Below the pieces are notes generated by a model. That model had not been told where the DNA came from, searched no databases, and worked only from the letters and a program-made list of their open reading frames with translations. Positions 10,359-18,829 of a stretch of DNA of 52,684 nt are shown here, piece by piece. Position 1 is the stretch's first letter. Each line of letters begins with the position of its first letter. This stretch comes from Nocardia neocaledoniensis (GTDB lineage Bacteria; Actinomycetota; Actinomycetes; Mycobacteriales; Mycobacteriaceae). Made by a program: the position numbers and the translations under genes. The stretch lies in NCBI RefSeq assembly GCF_029868625.1, contig NZ_JARWOJ010000240.1, positions 1 through 52,684 of the forward strand. The letters run 5' to 3'.

Positions 10359-10425
10359 GAGTAGGCTCGAGTCGATGCGCGCCGCGCGTCAGAACCGATG
10401 TCCGTCGAAAGGGGCAGGAGTTTCC

Positions 10426-11331
10426 ATGTCCGAGGTGTCCACGAGTCTTTCGACGGATTCGGTGCCAGCGCGCCCTGTCGACAACCTCCTGCCTCAGCTG
10501 GTCGAGCACCTCAGGCAGAACCGCACCGCGCTGCGCGAGGAATGGGCCCGCCGCATCACCGAGGCCCAGCTGCTCACCGCGATGACCCCGGAGGAGATCT
10601 TCTCCGAAGCGACCTCGATCTTCGACAACTACGTCGAGGTGCTCGAGACCGGTAGCGTCGAGGCCCTCCAGGCCTACGCCCGCGATCTGTCCGAGCGCAT
10701 CATTCCGCGAGGCGTCGAGACCGACGAGGTCCTCGGCATCGTGCTGCTGCTGCGCGACGTGCTGGCCCGCTCGCTGTTCTCGAAGTACCAGTCGAACTTC
10801 GAGATGCTCAACCAGGTCCTCGACGCCTACGAGCCGGCCGCCAACCGCATCGCCAACACCGTGGGCGTTTCCTTCGTGCAGGAACGCGAGCGCGTGATCA
10901 GCCGCCAGCAGGAGGCCATCCGCGAGCTGTCCACCCCGGTGCTGCAGGTGCGCGAGCAGCTGCTCATCCTGCCGATCATCGGTGTGCTCGACTCCCAGCG
11001 CGCCCGCCAGCTCACCGAGCAGCTGCTGCGCGCCATCCGCGCCAACCGCGCCAAAGTCGTCGTCATCGACATCACCGGTGTGCCCGCGATCGACTCGGTC
11101 GTGGCCAACCACCTGGTGCAGACCGTCGACGCCTCCGGTCTGATGGGCGCCAATGTCATCATCACCGGCCTGTCCTCGGAGATCGCGCTCACCCTGGTGA
11201 CCATCGGCCTCGACCTGTCGAAGATGAACGCCGTCGGTGACCTGCAGGGCGGCATCGAAGAGGCCGAGCGCCTGCTCGGGTACGAGGTCTCTCGGGTCAC
11301 CGAGCGCCTGGTCGAGCGAGACGGGCGCTGA
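10426..11331 (+). CDS. rsbR: Stressosome scaffold protein RsbR
   Basis: This encodes 301 residues. An N-terminal helical sensor domain (about 15-165, non-haem globin-like in the family) is joined by a helical linker to a C-terminal STAS domain (about 175-290). The phospho-acceptor position in IDITGVPAIDSVVANH is Ser224, where Bacillus RsbR has Thr; a second candidate Thr lies in SSEIALTLVTIG. In the family RsbR and RsbS form the stressosome core that sequesters RsbT and releases it under stress. The ATG follows AGGAG at ideal distance. First gene of a five-gene operon behind the GTTT/GGGTAT promoter. Confidence 0.92.
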   Translation: MSEVSTSLSTDSVPARPVDNLLPQLVEHLRQNRTALREEWARRITEAQLLTAMTPEEIFSEATSIFDNYVEVLETGSVEALQAYARDLSERIIPRGVETDEVLGIVLLLRDVLARSLFSKYQSNFEMLNQVLDAYEPAANRIANTVGVSFVQERERVISRQQEAIRELSTPVLQVREQLLILPIIGVLDSQRARQLTEQLLRAIRANRAKVVVIDITGVPAIDSVVANHLVQTVDASGLMGANVIITGLSSEIALTLVTIGLDLSKMNAVGDLQGGIEEAERLLGYEVSRVTERLVERDGR

Positions 11332-11342
11332 TCAGGCCCACC

Positions 11343-11726
11343 ATGCCGGTACCTATTCTCAAACAAGGCACGTTCCTGATCGCCTCGGTGCAGTCGGCGC
11401 TGACCGACGCCGACACCGAGCGATTGCAGGACGACCTGATGAAGCAGGTCAGTCGCTATCGCGCGACCGGCATCATCGTCGATGTCACCGCCATCGACGT
11501 CATGGACTCCTTCGCCGCGCGCTCGCTGCGCACGATCGCGCACATGACCCAGCTACGCGGGGCCGAGACCGTCATCGTCGGCTTGCAGCCCGAGGTCGCC
11601 TTCGCCATGGTGCAGCTCGGGCTGACCTTCGAGGACATGCACACCGCGCTGGATCTGGAGGAGGGCTTGGCCTGGCTCAACCGGCACCCGCGCAGCCGAA
11701 GAGACGGTCGTGACAGTGGCCGCTGA
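11343..11726 (+). CDS. rsbS: Stressosome STAS protein RsbS
   Basis: This single-domain STAS protein has 127 residues and begins MPVPILKQGTFLIASVQ. The phosphorylatable serine is Ser56 in IDVMDSFAAR, equivalent to Ser59 of Bacillus RsbS, and is the RsbT target. It co-assembles with RsbR and holds RsbT in unstressed cells. It starts 11 bases after rsbR and overlaps rsbT by 17 bases, so the three are translated together. Confidence 0.93.
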   Translation: MPVPILKQGTFLIASVQSALTDADTERLQDDLMKQVSRYRATGIIVDVTAIDVMDSFAARSLRTIAHMTQLRGAETVIVGLQPEVAFAMVQLGLTFEDMHTALDLEEGLAWLNRHPRSRRDGRDSGR

Positions 11727-12129
11727 GCAGGTTGCGATCGCGGTCAAGGTGTCCGAGGACATCGTGACCGCACGTCAGGCTGGGCACGAACTGGGGGCAC
11801 AACTCGGCTTCACCCTCACCGACCGCACCATGATCTCCACCGCCATCTCCGAAATCGCCCGCAACATCACCAGTTACGCGGGCAGCGGGGAGATCCGGCT
11901 GCTCGTCGACCTCAGGGAGGGCAGGCGGGCGCTCGTCGTCCAGGCCGAGGATCAGGGACCCGGTATCCGGGACATCCCGCGCGCCCTGGAGGACGGCTAC
12001 TCCACCGGCCGTGGACTCGGTCTCGGTCTGCCCGGAGCGCGCCGGCTGATGGATGGGCTCACCATCGATTCCGCGCCGGGCCGTGGGACGTTGATCGAGA
12101 TGTGGAAGTGGGTACCCGACGGTGCATGA
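11710..12129 (+). CDS. rsbT: Serine kinase / switch protein RsbT
   Basis: This 139-residue GHKL-type kinase phosphorylates RsbS and RsbR and, once released, activates the RsbU phosphatase. The N box is ISEIARNITSYAG, the G1 box EDQGPGIRD and the G2 box GRGLGLGLPGARRLMD. The GTG start lies inside rsbS; the gene overlaps rsbX by 8 bases. All ATP-binding elements are intact. Confidence 0.93.
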   Translation: MTVAAEQVAIAVKVSEDIVTARQAGHELGAQLGFTLTDRTMISTAISEIARNITSYAGSGEIRLLVDLREGRRALVVQAEDQGPGIRDIPRALEDGYSTGRGLGLGLPGARRLMDGLTIDSAPGRGTLIEMWKWVPDGA

Positions 12130-12745
12130 AGACGGGATCATCGGCCGCACGGAATGGTCGACGGCCGGTCGGGCACTGCCCGGGCAGGACGTCTCCGGAG
12201 ACCGTGCGGTCGTCCTCGACACCGGCGACGGCGGGGCGCTGTTCGGCGTGCTCGACGGCCTCGGGCACGGTGCGGCCGCGGCCGACGCCGCCGACCGCGC
12301 GATGGTCATCCTGTCGGACAACCGCGGCGAACCGCTGGACGTGCTGATGGTGCTCTGCCATCGCGCGATGGTCGAAACCCGCGGCGCCGCAGTCTCCTTG
12401 GCGCTGATCGGCCCCGGCGAGACGCTGCAGTGGCTCGGCGTCGGCAATGTCGAATCGCGCCTGCTCACCCGCGGACCGGCCGGTCCGGAACTGCGCGCGA
12501 CGATGCTGCTCACCGGGGGCATCGTCGGCTACCGGCTCCCCTCGCACCTGCAACCGCAGACGCTGCCGATCCGGCCCGGCGATCTGCTGCTGATGGCCAC
12601 CGACGGCATCGTCGCGGTCGGCCCCGAATCCATCGATCTGGCACGCCCCGCCGCCGCGATCGCGAGCGACCTGCTCGCGCGCGATGCCAAGGACACCGAT
12701 GACGCCCTGGTGCTCGCGGCCCGCTACCGCGGAGCCTGCCCATGA
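12122..12745 (+). CDS. rsbX: PP2C-type phosphatase RsbX
   Basis: This encodes 207 residues of a small SpoIIE/PP2C-type phosphatase that resets the stressosome by dephosphorylating RsbS and RsbR. The metal-binding segments are GVLDGLGHGAAAADAAD and LMATDGIVAVG, and the C-terminal acidic element is KDTDDALVLAARY. The GTG start overlaps the end of rsbT (GTGCATGA). Size and position after rsbT match RsbX of Bacillus and of other actinobacterial stressosome modules. Confidence 0.88.
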   Translation: MHEDGIIGRTEWSTAGRALPGQDVSGDRAVVLDTGDGGALFGVLDGLGHGAAAADAADRAMVILSDNRGEPLDVLMVLCHRAMVETRGAAVSLALIGPGETLQWLGVGNVESRLLTRGPAGPELRATMLLTGGIVGYRLPSHLQPQTLPIRPGDLLLMATDGIVAVGPESIDLARPAAAIASDLLARDAKDTDDALVLAARYRGACP

Positions 12746-12755
12746 GAGGTTGCCG

Positions 12756-15086
12756 ATGAGCGCTGTCCTGGCCGCATTCCTCGACGACTATGCGGCGGCG
12801 TTACGCCGTCACGTCGCCGCGCCCGGCCAGGCGGGCCTCACCGAGGGGTACGACCTCGGCAGGCGAGCCCTCGTGGAGGACATCAGCCTGCTCGATCTCA
12901 CCGAGCACCACTACCGGACCGTCGCCGATTTCGCCGGTCCGCCCGCCGACCCGCGCGGCGCGGAGGTGGCGCTGGAATTCCTGCTGCAGACGATGGCGGC
13001 GCTCGACATCGCCACCCGCGGCTACCTCGACGGGACCCGCCGCTACGAGCAGCAGCGCTCGCGCGCGGAGGATCTGGCCGGGCGCGACGCGTTCCGCACC
13101 GCGCTGGTCGAATCGCTGCAGGACGGCTTCTTCGTCGCCGACTCGCACGGCACCATCGTCGAGGTGAACTCCGCGTTCGGGGTGCTCACCGGCTACGACG
13201 CCGACCAGGTGCCCTACCCCCTGCCGCATCCGTGGACCCTCTCCGAGCGCGCCGGATATCCCCAGATCGGTACGGACGCTTCACGTTTCGTGATGCCCAT
13301 CCGGCACCGCGACGGGCGCGAGCGCTGGCTGGCGGTGAGCGCGAGTTCGCTGGTGAAGCAGGAGAACAACGAGCAGATCTTCGTCGGCACCGTGCGCGAC
13401 GTGACCGCCGAGCACGACGCGCAGGCCAGGGATCAGGCGGCCTCGCGGCTGGCCACCGCGGTGGGCGCGGCGACGAGCATGGTGGAGGTGCTCGCCGTCG
13501 GGCTCGACGAGCTGCGCCGCACCATGGGTGCGCGCACCGCGCTGGTGGCGGTGTGGCCGAGCCGCACCGGGCAGCCGGATGTGTACTCGTGCGGCGAGCC
13601 GCCTACGGGCGAACCCGAGATCGTCGAGAACTCCGAGGGCACAACGGCATTCACCGCTACCCCGGTGGCCGACCCGTCCGGCCGGGTCACCCTCGACGAC
13701 GAGACGCGGGCGCTGCTCGACCGGGCGCGCAGGCAGCCCGCCCGCGGCCTGTCGGCCATCACCGGCGAGGACAGCGGGGTCGACGCGGTGGTGGCGCCGC
13801 TGGGTGAGACCGGTGACGCCGCACTGTGGGTGCGCTTCGGGGCGCCGCGCGTGATCAGCGCGGCCGACTGGGCGCTGTATTCGCTGCTGGTCGGCCATCT
13901 CAGTGTCGCGTTGCAGCGTGCCCGCAACTTCGACCAGGCCCGCGCCACCTCGCTGACGCTGCAGCGCGCGATGCTCGGCCCGATCGAACTGCCGCCCCGG
14001 TTCTCGGTGCACTACGAACCGGCGCTGCCGCCGCTCGAGATCGGTGGCGACTGGTACGACGTCGTGCCGCTGCGCGACGGCACCATCGGCGTCGTGGTGG
14101 GCGACTGCGTCGGCCGTGGCCTGTCGGCGGCCGTGGTGATGGGCCAATTGCGCACGGCGGCACGGGCTCTGCTGCTGCGCGGGGCCGGTCCGGCCCAGCT
14201 GCTCAGCGAGCTCGACGCCGTGGCCGCGCGGATTCCGGGGGCCATGTGCACCACCGTGTGCGCGGCCGTGCTCGATCCCGAACGCGGCATGGTGCGCTAC
14301 TCCAACGCGGGCCACATGCCGCCGATCCTGGCACCACCCGGCGGACCGGGGCGCATCCTCGAGGGCGGCCGCGCGGTGCCGCTGGCCACGTTCGAGACGC
14401 CGCGCAGGCCGGAGGCCACCACGGCGCTGCCGCCGGGGGCCACCCTGGTGCTGTTCACCGACGGCCTCGTCGAACAGCGCGGCTACGACATCGACGAGGG
14501 TTTCGTGAAGATCGCGGGCGTGCTCAGCGAGACCGGCGGCGCGCTCCCCCGCGATGTCGCCGACGCGGTGCTCTCGCGCCTGTGCCCGCCGGCCGGTTAC
14601 GACGACGACGTCGCCATGGTGGTCTACCGCCAGCCGCCCGAGCCGTTGCACCTCGACATCCCCGCCGCCGCGGCGGAACTGACCGGCCTGCGCCGGGACC
14701 TGTACCGCTGGTTCGCGACCGCCGCCGTCCCGCACGACCTGGCCGCCGACCTGGTCGCGGCCGCGAACGAGGCCTGCAGCAACAGCGTCGAGCACGCCTA
14801 CCGGGACGCCGAGCCGGGCCGGGTCACCCTCACCGCGACGTGCGAGGGCGACCGGGTGGTCATCGAGGTCGCCGACTCCGGCCGCTGGATTCCCACGCCC
14901 ACCGATCCCGGCTTCCGCGGCCGCGGGCTGGAGATGATGCGGGTGCTCACCGAGGATCTGGAGTTCGGCCACGACGAGAACGGCACCCGCGTCCGCATGT
15001 GGGTGACGTTGCCGTCGATCACCTTCCCGACCGCCAATCCCCTGCGCGGCTCCTCCCGCCCGTCAGCGCTGCACGCCCGCGCCTGA
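12756..15086 (+). CDS. RsbU-like phosphatase fused to an RsbW-like kinase domain
   Basis: This 776-residue regulator combines five parts: an RsbU-type N-terminal domain that should bind RsbT (~1-100), a PAS domain (SLQDGFFVADSHGTIVEVNSA, ~120-220), a GAF domain (~240-395), a PP2C/SpoIIE phosphatase (~410-625, with GGDWYDVVPL, VGDCVGRGLSAA, LFTDGLVEQR, YDDDVAMVVY) and a GHKL ATPase (~635-755, N box VAAANEACSNSVEHAY, G1 VADSGRW, G2 GRGLEMMRV). In Bacillus the phosphatase (RsbU) and anti-sigma kinase (RsbW) are separate and act oppositely on RsbV. One chain could therefore set both sides of the switch. The ATG at 12756 follows AGAGG. No RsbV or sigma gene follows. A STAS protein is encoded at the far end of the window. 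Confidence 0.9.
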   Translation: MSAVLAAFLDDYAAALRRHVAAPGQAGLTEGYDLGRRALVEDISLLDLTEHHYRTVADFAGPPADPRGAEVALEFLLQTMAALDIATRGYLDGTRRYEQQRSRAEDLAGRDAFRTALVESLQDGFFVADSHGTIVEVNSAFGVLTGYDADQVPYPLPHPWTLSERAGYPQIGTDASRFVMPIRHRDGRERWLAVSASSLVKQENNEQIFVGTVRDVTAEHDAQARDQAASRLATAVGAATSMVEVLAVGLDELRRTMGARTALVAVWPSRTGQPDVYSCGEPPTGEPEIVENSEGTTAFTATPVADPSGRVTLDDETRALLDRARRQPARGLSAITGEDSGVDAVVAPLGETGDAALWVRFGAPRVISAADWALYSLLVGHLSVALQRARNFDQARATSLTLQRAMLGPIELPPRFSVHYEPALPPLEIGGDWYDVVPLRDGTIGVVVGDCVGRGLSAAVVMGQLRTAARALLLRGAGPAQLLSELDAVAARIPGAMCTTVCAAVLDPERGMVRYSNAGHMPPILAPPGGPGRILEGGRAVPLATFETPRRPEATTALPPGATLVLFTDGLVEQRGYDIDEGFVKIAGVLSETGGALPRDVADAVLSRLCPPAGYDDDVAMVVYRQPPEPLHLDIPAAAAELTGLRRDLYRWFATAAVPHDLAADLVAAANEACSNSVEHAYRDAEPGRVTLTATCEGDRVVIEVADSGRWIPTPTDPGFRGRGLEMMRVLTEDLEFGHDENGTRVRMWVTLPSITFPTANPLRGSSRPSALHARA

Positions 15087-15098
15087 AGGCCGGTTCGG

Positions 15099-16592
15099 TC
15101 AGGAACCGGTCGTCTCGTAGGCGTCGAGGTCGAAGGTGCGGACCTGGCGGCGGTAGCGGAAGCTGAAGTCGGGCCACAGGGCCGAGTTGTGGCCGTGCTT
15201 GTCGATGAACCAGCTGTCGCAGCCGCCGGTGACCCACACGGTGCGGGCCATCTTCGGCTCCAGCTCGCGGTTGTACGCGCGCTGCACGTCGAGCTTCACC
15301 TCGAAGGTGCGCAGGTCGCGGGCGGCCATGGTGGTGATCGCGTCGAGGAGGTAGGCGATCTGCGACTCGATGATGTAGATCAGCGAGGTGTAGTTCAGGC
15401 CGGAGTTGGCGCCGAGCATCAGGAACATGTTGGGGAACCCGGCGACCGTGACGCCCTTGTAGAGCTGGTAGCCCTCCTCGTCGGCGGCCTCGGCCATGGT
15501 CCGGCCGTCGCGACCGGTGTAGAGGTTGTAGGTCGGGGAATCGGCCACGTGGAAACCGGTGGCCAGGACGATGGCGTCGACCTCGCGTTCGGTGCCGTCC
15601 TCGGCGACGATCGAACCGGCCCGCACCTCGGCGATGCCGTCGGTGACCAGGTCGACGTTGTCCCGATCGATCGCGCGGTAGAACTTGTTGGACACCAGCA
15701 TCCGCTTGCAGCCGATCGGATGGCCGGGCACCACCTTCGCGCGCTTGGCCGGATCGCGGATCTCGAGCCACATCTTGGCCCGCCCGACCAGTTCCAGCGG
15801 CTTTCCGGTCCACGGCGCCTTCACCTGCGTGACGACGAAGATCTCGCGCATCAGGTAGATCAGCCCCCGGATCAGCCGCTGCAGCCCGGGCACCCGCCGG
15901 AACGCGAAGCGCTCCACCGCCAGGTACGGCCGGTTCAGCTGCGGCATCACCCAGGTGGCCGTGCGCTGGTACAGGTCGAGGCGGGCGACCTCAGGGGCGA
16001 TCGAGGGGACGATCTGCACCGAGGAGGACCCGGTGCCGATGACGGCCACCTTCTTGCCCGCCAGGCTCGCCTCGTGATCCCAGCGCGCCGAATGGAAGAT
16101 CTGGCCCTCGAAACTCGACAGCCCTTTGATATCGGGCAATTTCGGCTCGGCGAGCACGCCGGCGGCGGAGACCACGAAGTCGGCGGTGAACGCGCCACGC
16201 GAGGTGTCGACCTCCCAGTGCCCGGCGGCCTCGTTCCAGCGGGCCGCGGTCATGGCGCAGTCGAACAGGTGCTTGTCGCGCACGCCGTAGCGATCGGCCA
16301 GGCCGCGCAGATACTGTTCGATCTCGGCCTGCGGGGAGAACGAGCGCGACCAGTCCGGGTTCAGCGCGAACGAATACGAGTACAGGTGCGAGGGCACATC
16401 GCACCCCGCCCCGGGATAGGTGTTGTCACGCCAGGTCCCGCCCACGTCGGGGCCGCGTTCGACCACGACGTAGTCGGTCAGGCCGCGCTGACTCAGCCGG
16501 ATCGCCGTGCCGAGGCCCGACAGTCCGCTGCCGACGATCAGCACGCGCACGTGCCGCCGGGTCGGCTCACCGGATGTGTTGCTACTGCTCAT
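15099..16592 (-). CDS. Baeyer-Villiger-type flavin monooxygenase
   Basis: This 497-residue class B flavoprotein monooxygenase uses FAD and NADPH. The FAD Rossmann motif GSGLSG is at 21-26, the flavin-binding WRDNTYPGAGCDVPSHLYS follows, the Baeyer-Villiger fingerprint is FEGQIFHSARWDH, and the NADPH site is GTGSSS. The full FxGxxxHxxxWD fingerprint favours ester or lactone formation from a ketone, although S- or N-oxidation also occurs in the family. It is the last gene of the mevalonate-terpenoid operon, 9 bases after mvaS, with GAGGACGC at the junction. A late tailoring role on the terpenoid is the natural inference. Converges with the rsb operon. Confidence 0.88.
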   Translation of the reverse strand: MSSSNTSGEPTRRHVRVLIVGSGLSGLGTAIRLSQRGLTDYVVVERGPDVGGTWRDNTYPGAGCDVPSHLYSYSFALNPDWSRSFSPQAEIEQYLRGLADRYGVRDKHLFDCAMTAARWNEAAGHWEVDTSRGAFTADFVVSAAGVLAEPKLPDIKGLSSFEGQIFHSARWDHEASLAGKKVAVIGTGSSSVQIVPSIAPEVARLDLYQRTATWVMPQLNRPYLAVERFAFRRVPGLQRLIRGLIYLMREIFVVTQVKAPWTGKPLELVGRAKMWLEIRDPAKRAKVVPGHPIGCKRMLVSNKFYRAIDRDNVDLVTDGIAEVRAGSIVAEDGTEREVDAIVLATGFHVADSPTYNLYTGRDGRTMAEAADEEGYQLYKGVTVAGFPNMFLMLGANSGLNYTSLIYIIESQIAYLLDAITTMAARDLRTFEVKLDVQRAYNRELEPKMARTVWVTGGCDSWFIDKHGHNSALWPDFSFRYRRQVRTFDLDAYETTGS

Positions 16593-16601
16593 GGCGCGTC
16601 C

Positions 16602-17774
16602 TCAGCGGGCTTCGTAGATGCGTTTGTGGCCGGACACCGCGGCGAGCCGGAACGGGCGGCGGGTCTCCTCGGGCATGGCGTGGTAGGCGCCGTCGCTGGG
16701 CGAGCCGGCCTCGTGCAGCGCGCGATAGTGCTCGTAGCCGATCAGTTCGCGCGAATCGATGGCGGCCCGGTTGGCCTCGGTCCGCAGGTGTTCGCGATAG
16801 CCGGGAACGACCGTGCCACTGAAGAACTCGGCCACGCTGCCGGACCCGTAGCTGATCATGGCCAGCGCCCGATCGGTGAGGTCGCCGGCATGGTCGAGCA
16901 GGGCGGCCAAGCCGAGGTAGAGCGAGGCGGTGTAGCTGTTGCCGACCGTGCGGTTGTAGTGCGTGGTCGCGCCGATCGCGGCCTCGATCGCGGCGGAATC
17001 CGCGGTGTGGCCCTGGCTTTCGAGCAGATGCCGATGCGCCTTGTAGGCCATCTTGGTGAAGGGCTGGTGGTAGCAGAACGCGGCGAACTCCGCGAGGTCG
17101 CGCCCGCCCTGGCGCCGGTAGTCGCTCCAGGCCTCCTGGGCGGCCTTCTGGTAGGCGTTCACCGAGGTCTTGCCGTCGACGATGGCCTCGGAGCGGTAGT
17201 TGGGGCGCCAGAAGTCCATGATGTCGGCGCTGTAGAGCCCGGAGTGCGGATCCAGTGCCAGGATGGCGGGATTCGCGGTCACCAGCAGCGCGACCGCGGC
17301 GGCGCCCTGGGTGGGCTCGCCGGGGGTGTCGAGTTCGTACTTGGCGATGTCGGCGGCGATGACAAGGACCCGCTGGGCCGGGTCGCGCGCGATCAGGCCT
17401 GCGGCGAACTGCAGTCCCGCGGTGCCGCCGTAGCAGGCCTGCTTGAGCTCCACCACGCGCGCGGCGTTGGGCAGCCCGATCAGCGAATGCAGATACAGCG
17501 CGGCGGCTTTGGACTGGTCGACGCCGGTCTCGGTGGCCAGCAGCACGGTACGGATGTTCTCGGTGCCGTGCCGTTCGATGATCGGCGCCGCGGCCGCCGC
17601 GGCGATGGTGACGATGTCCTCGTCGGCCGCGGCGACGCTCATCTTCTCCTGGCCGATGCCGAGGTAGAACTTGTCGCGGTCCACCCCGAGTCGCTCGGCG
17701 AGGACGGCGTGATCGAGGGCGTAGTGGGTGGTGGCGAACGACAGGTCGTGGATGCCTACGGCGAGAGTGTTCAT
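16602..17774 (-). CDS. mvaS: Hydroxymethylglutaryl-CoA synthase
   Basis: This 390-residue thiolase-fold enzyme condenses acetyl-CoA with acetoacetyl-CoA to HMG-CoA, the first committed mevalonate step. The nucleophile is C114 in VELKQACYGGTAG, the catalytic Glu is in LLATETGVDQSKAA, and the His is in FCYHQPFTKMA; NSYTASLYLGL completes the site. The start overlaps the HMGR stop as ATGA. Similar to HMGS of the Streptomyces sp. CL190 mevalonate cluster, where it is also last of the six pathway genes. Confidence 0.96.
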   Translation of the reverse strand: MNTLAVGIHDLSFATTHYALDHAVLAERLGVDRDKFYLGIGQEKMSVAAADEDIVTIAAAAAAPIIERHGTENIRTVLLATETGVDQSKAAALYLHSLIGLPNAARVVELKQACYGGTAGLQFAAGLIARDPAQRVLVIAADIAKYELDTPGEPTQGAAAVALLVTANPAILALDPHSGLYSADIMDFWRPNYRSEAIVDGKTSVNAYQKAAQEAWSDYRRQGGRDLAEFAAFCYHQPFTKMAYKAHRHLLESQGHTADSAAIEAAIGATTHYNRTVGNSYTASLYLGLAALLDHAGDLTDRALAMISYGSGSVAEFFSGTVVPGYREHLRTEANRAAIDSRELIGYEHYRALHEAGSPSDGAYHAMPEETRRPFRLAAVSGHKRIYEAR

Positions 17775-18829
17775 CGTTGTGTTCCGTTGCTCGTGGTTGA
17801 CCGCTCGAACTGGGTGTGGGCGCGCATCAGTTCACCGCGGTTGGTCTGGGCGGCCATCAGCGACAGCTCGCCGCACAGCACGGTGGCCGCGGCGATGACG
17901 GCGAGACGGCGCGCGTTGGCGCCGGGCTCGCGGTCGGCGCGGCAGCCGAGGCGCTCGAGGTTCTCGTCCACGAAGCTGGCGTGCTTGCCGTTGCCGACGG
18001 TGCCGACGATGAGATTGGGCAGCGTGCACGAGAAGTACAGGTCACCGTCGCGGTCCTCGGCGTGGGTGACGCCCTGGGAGCCCTCGACGATATTGGCCGC
18101 GTCCTGCCCGGTGGCCAGGTAGAACGCGAGCAGCATGTTGGCGTAATGCGCGTTGGCGGAACGGATTCCGCCCGCGAGCAGGGTGCCGATCAGGTTCTTG
18201 CGGATATTGAGTTCCACCACCTGACGGGCGGTGGTGTGCAGGCGCTGCTCGACCACCTCGCGCGGCACCAGCAGTTCGGTGACGACGTTCTTGCCGCGTC
18301 CGAGGATGCCGTTGACGGCGGTGGCCTTCTTGTCGGTGCAGTAGTTGCCCGAGATGGAGCCGTAGCGCACGCCGGACACGGTGGTCAGGATGTGGTCCAT
18401 CAGGTGGTCGCTGGCCAGGGTGGCCATGTTGTGGCCCGAGGCGTCGCCGGTGCTGAACTCGAAGCGCAGGAACAGCAGGTTGCCGTTGATCTGGTGGTGC
18501 AGGTCGATCAGACGGGCGAAGCGGCTGCTGCCCGCGACCACGTCCTGCAGCTCGGCGAAGCGGTCCTTCAGCTGCCGGACCGCGGTGAGCGCGGTGTAGG
18601 CGTCATCGGCTTCGAGCAGGATCGAGCGGGTCATCCGCTCGTCGATCAGCGTCGCGACGATGCCGCGCTCGGACAGCGTCGAGATCCGGGCGCCGCGGCC
18701 GACCGAGGGCCACAGCGGTGTCTCGTAGGTGGCGAGTGGGACGTCGACGGCGTCGTCGACGATCGTGCCCGTGATGCGTACCGGGCCCACCCACTGCAGC
18801 GGGACCGCCGCGTACGACATGTCATTCAC
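17771..18829 (-). CDS. mvaA: HMG-CoA reductase
   Basis: This 352-residue enzyme reduces HMG-CoA to mevalonate. It is near-collinear with the 353-residue class I-like NADPH enzyme of Streptomyces CL190: LATYETPLWPSVGRGA, GDASGHNMATLASD, NYCTDKKATAVNGILGRGK, LLAGGIRSANAHYANML, the catalytic Asp in TGQDAANIVEGSQG, and FSCTLPNLIVGTVGNGK are all present. GTG 18829 is preferred because AGGAGGAG lies six bases ahead and gives the family length; the next ATG (18820) is too far from it. The start overlaps the end of fni (GTGAATGA). No membrane anchor, so soluble. Confidence 0.95.
   Translation of the reverse strand: MNDMSYAAVPLQWVGPVRITGTIVDDAVDVPLATYETPLWPSVGRGARISTLSERGIVATLIDERMTRSILLEADDAYTALTAVRQLKDRFAELQDVVAGSSRFARLIDLHHQINGNLLFLRFEFSTGDASGHNMATLASDHLMDHILTTVSGVRYGSISGNYCTDKKATAVNGILGRGKNVVTELLVPREVVEQRLHTTARQVVELNIRKNLIGTLLAGGIRSANAHYANMLLAFYLATGQDAANIVEGSQGVTHAEDRDGDLYFSCTLPNLIVGTVGNGKHASFVDENLERLGCRADREPGANARRLAVIAAATVLCGELSLMAAQTNRGELMRAHTQFERSTTSNGTQR

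Noticed and set aside
13281..14972. A 563-codon minus-strand frame inside the RsbU-RsbW fusion gene
   Set aside because: Low-complexity antisense frame with no ribosome site or family motif.
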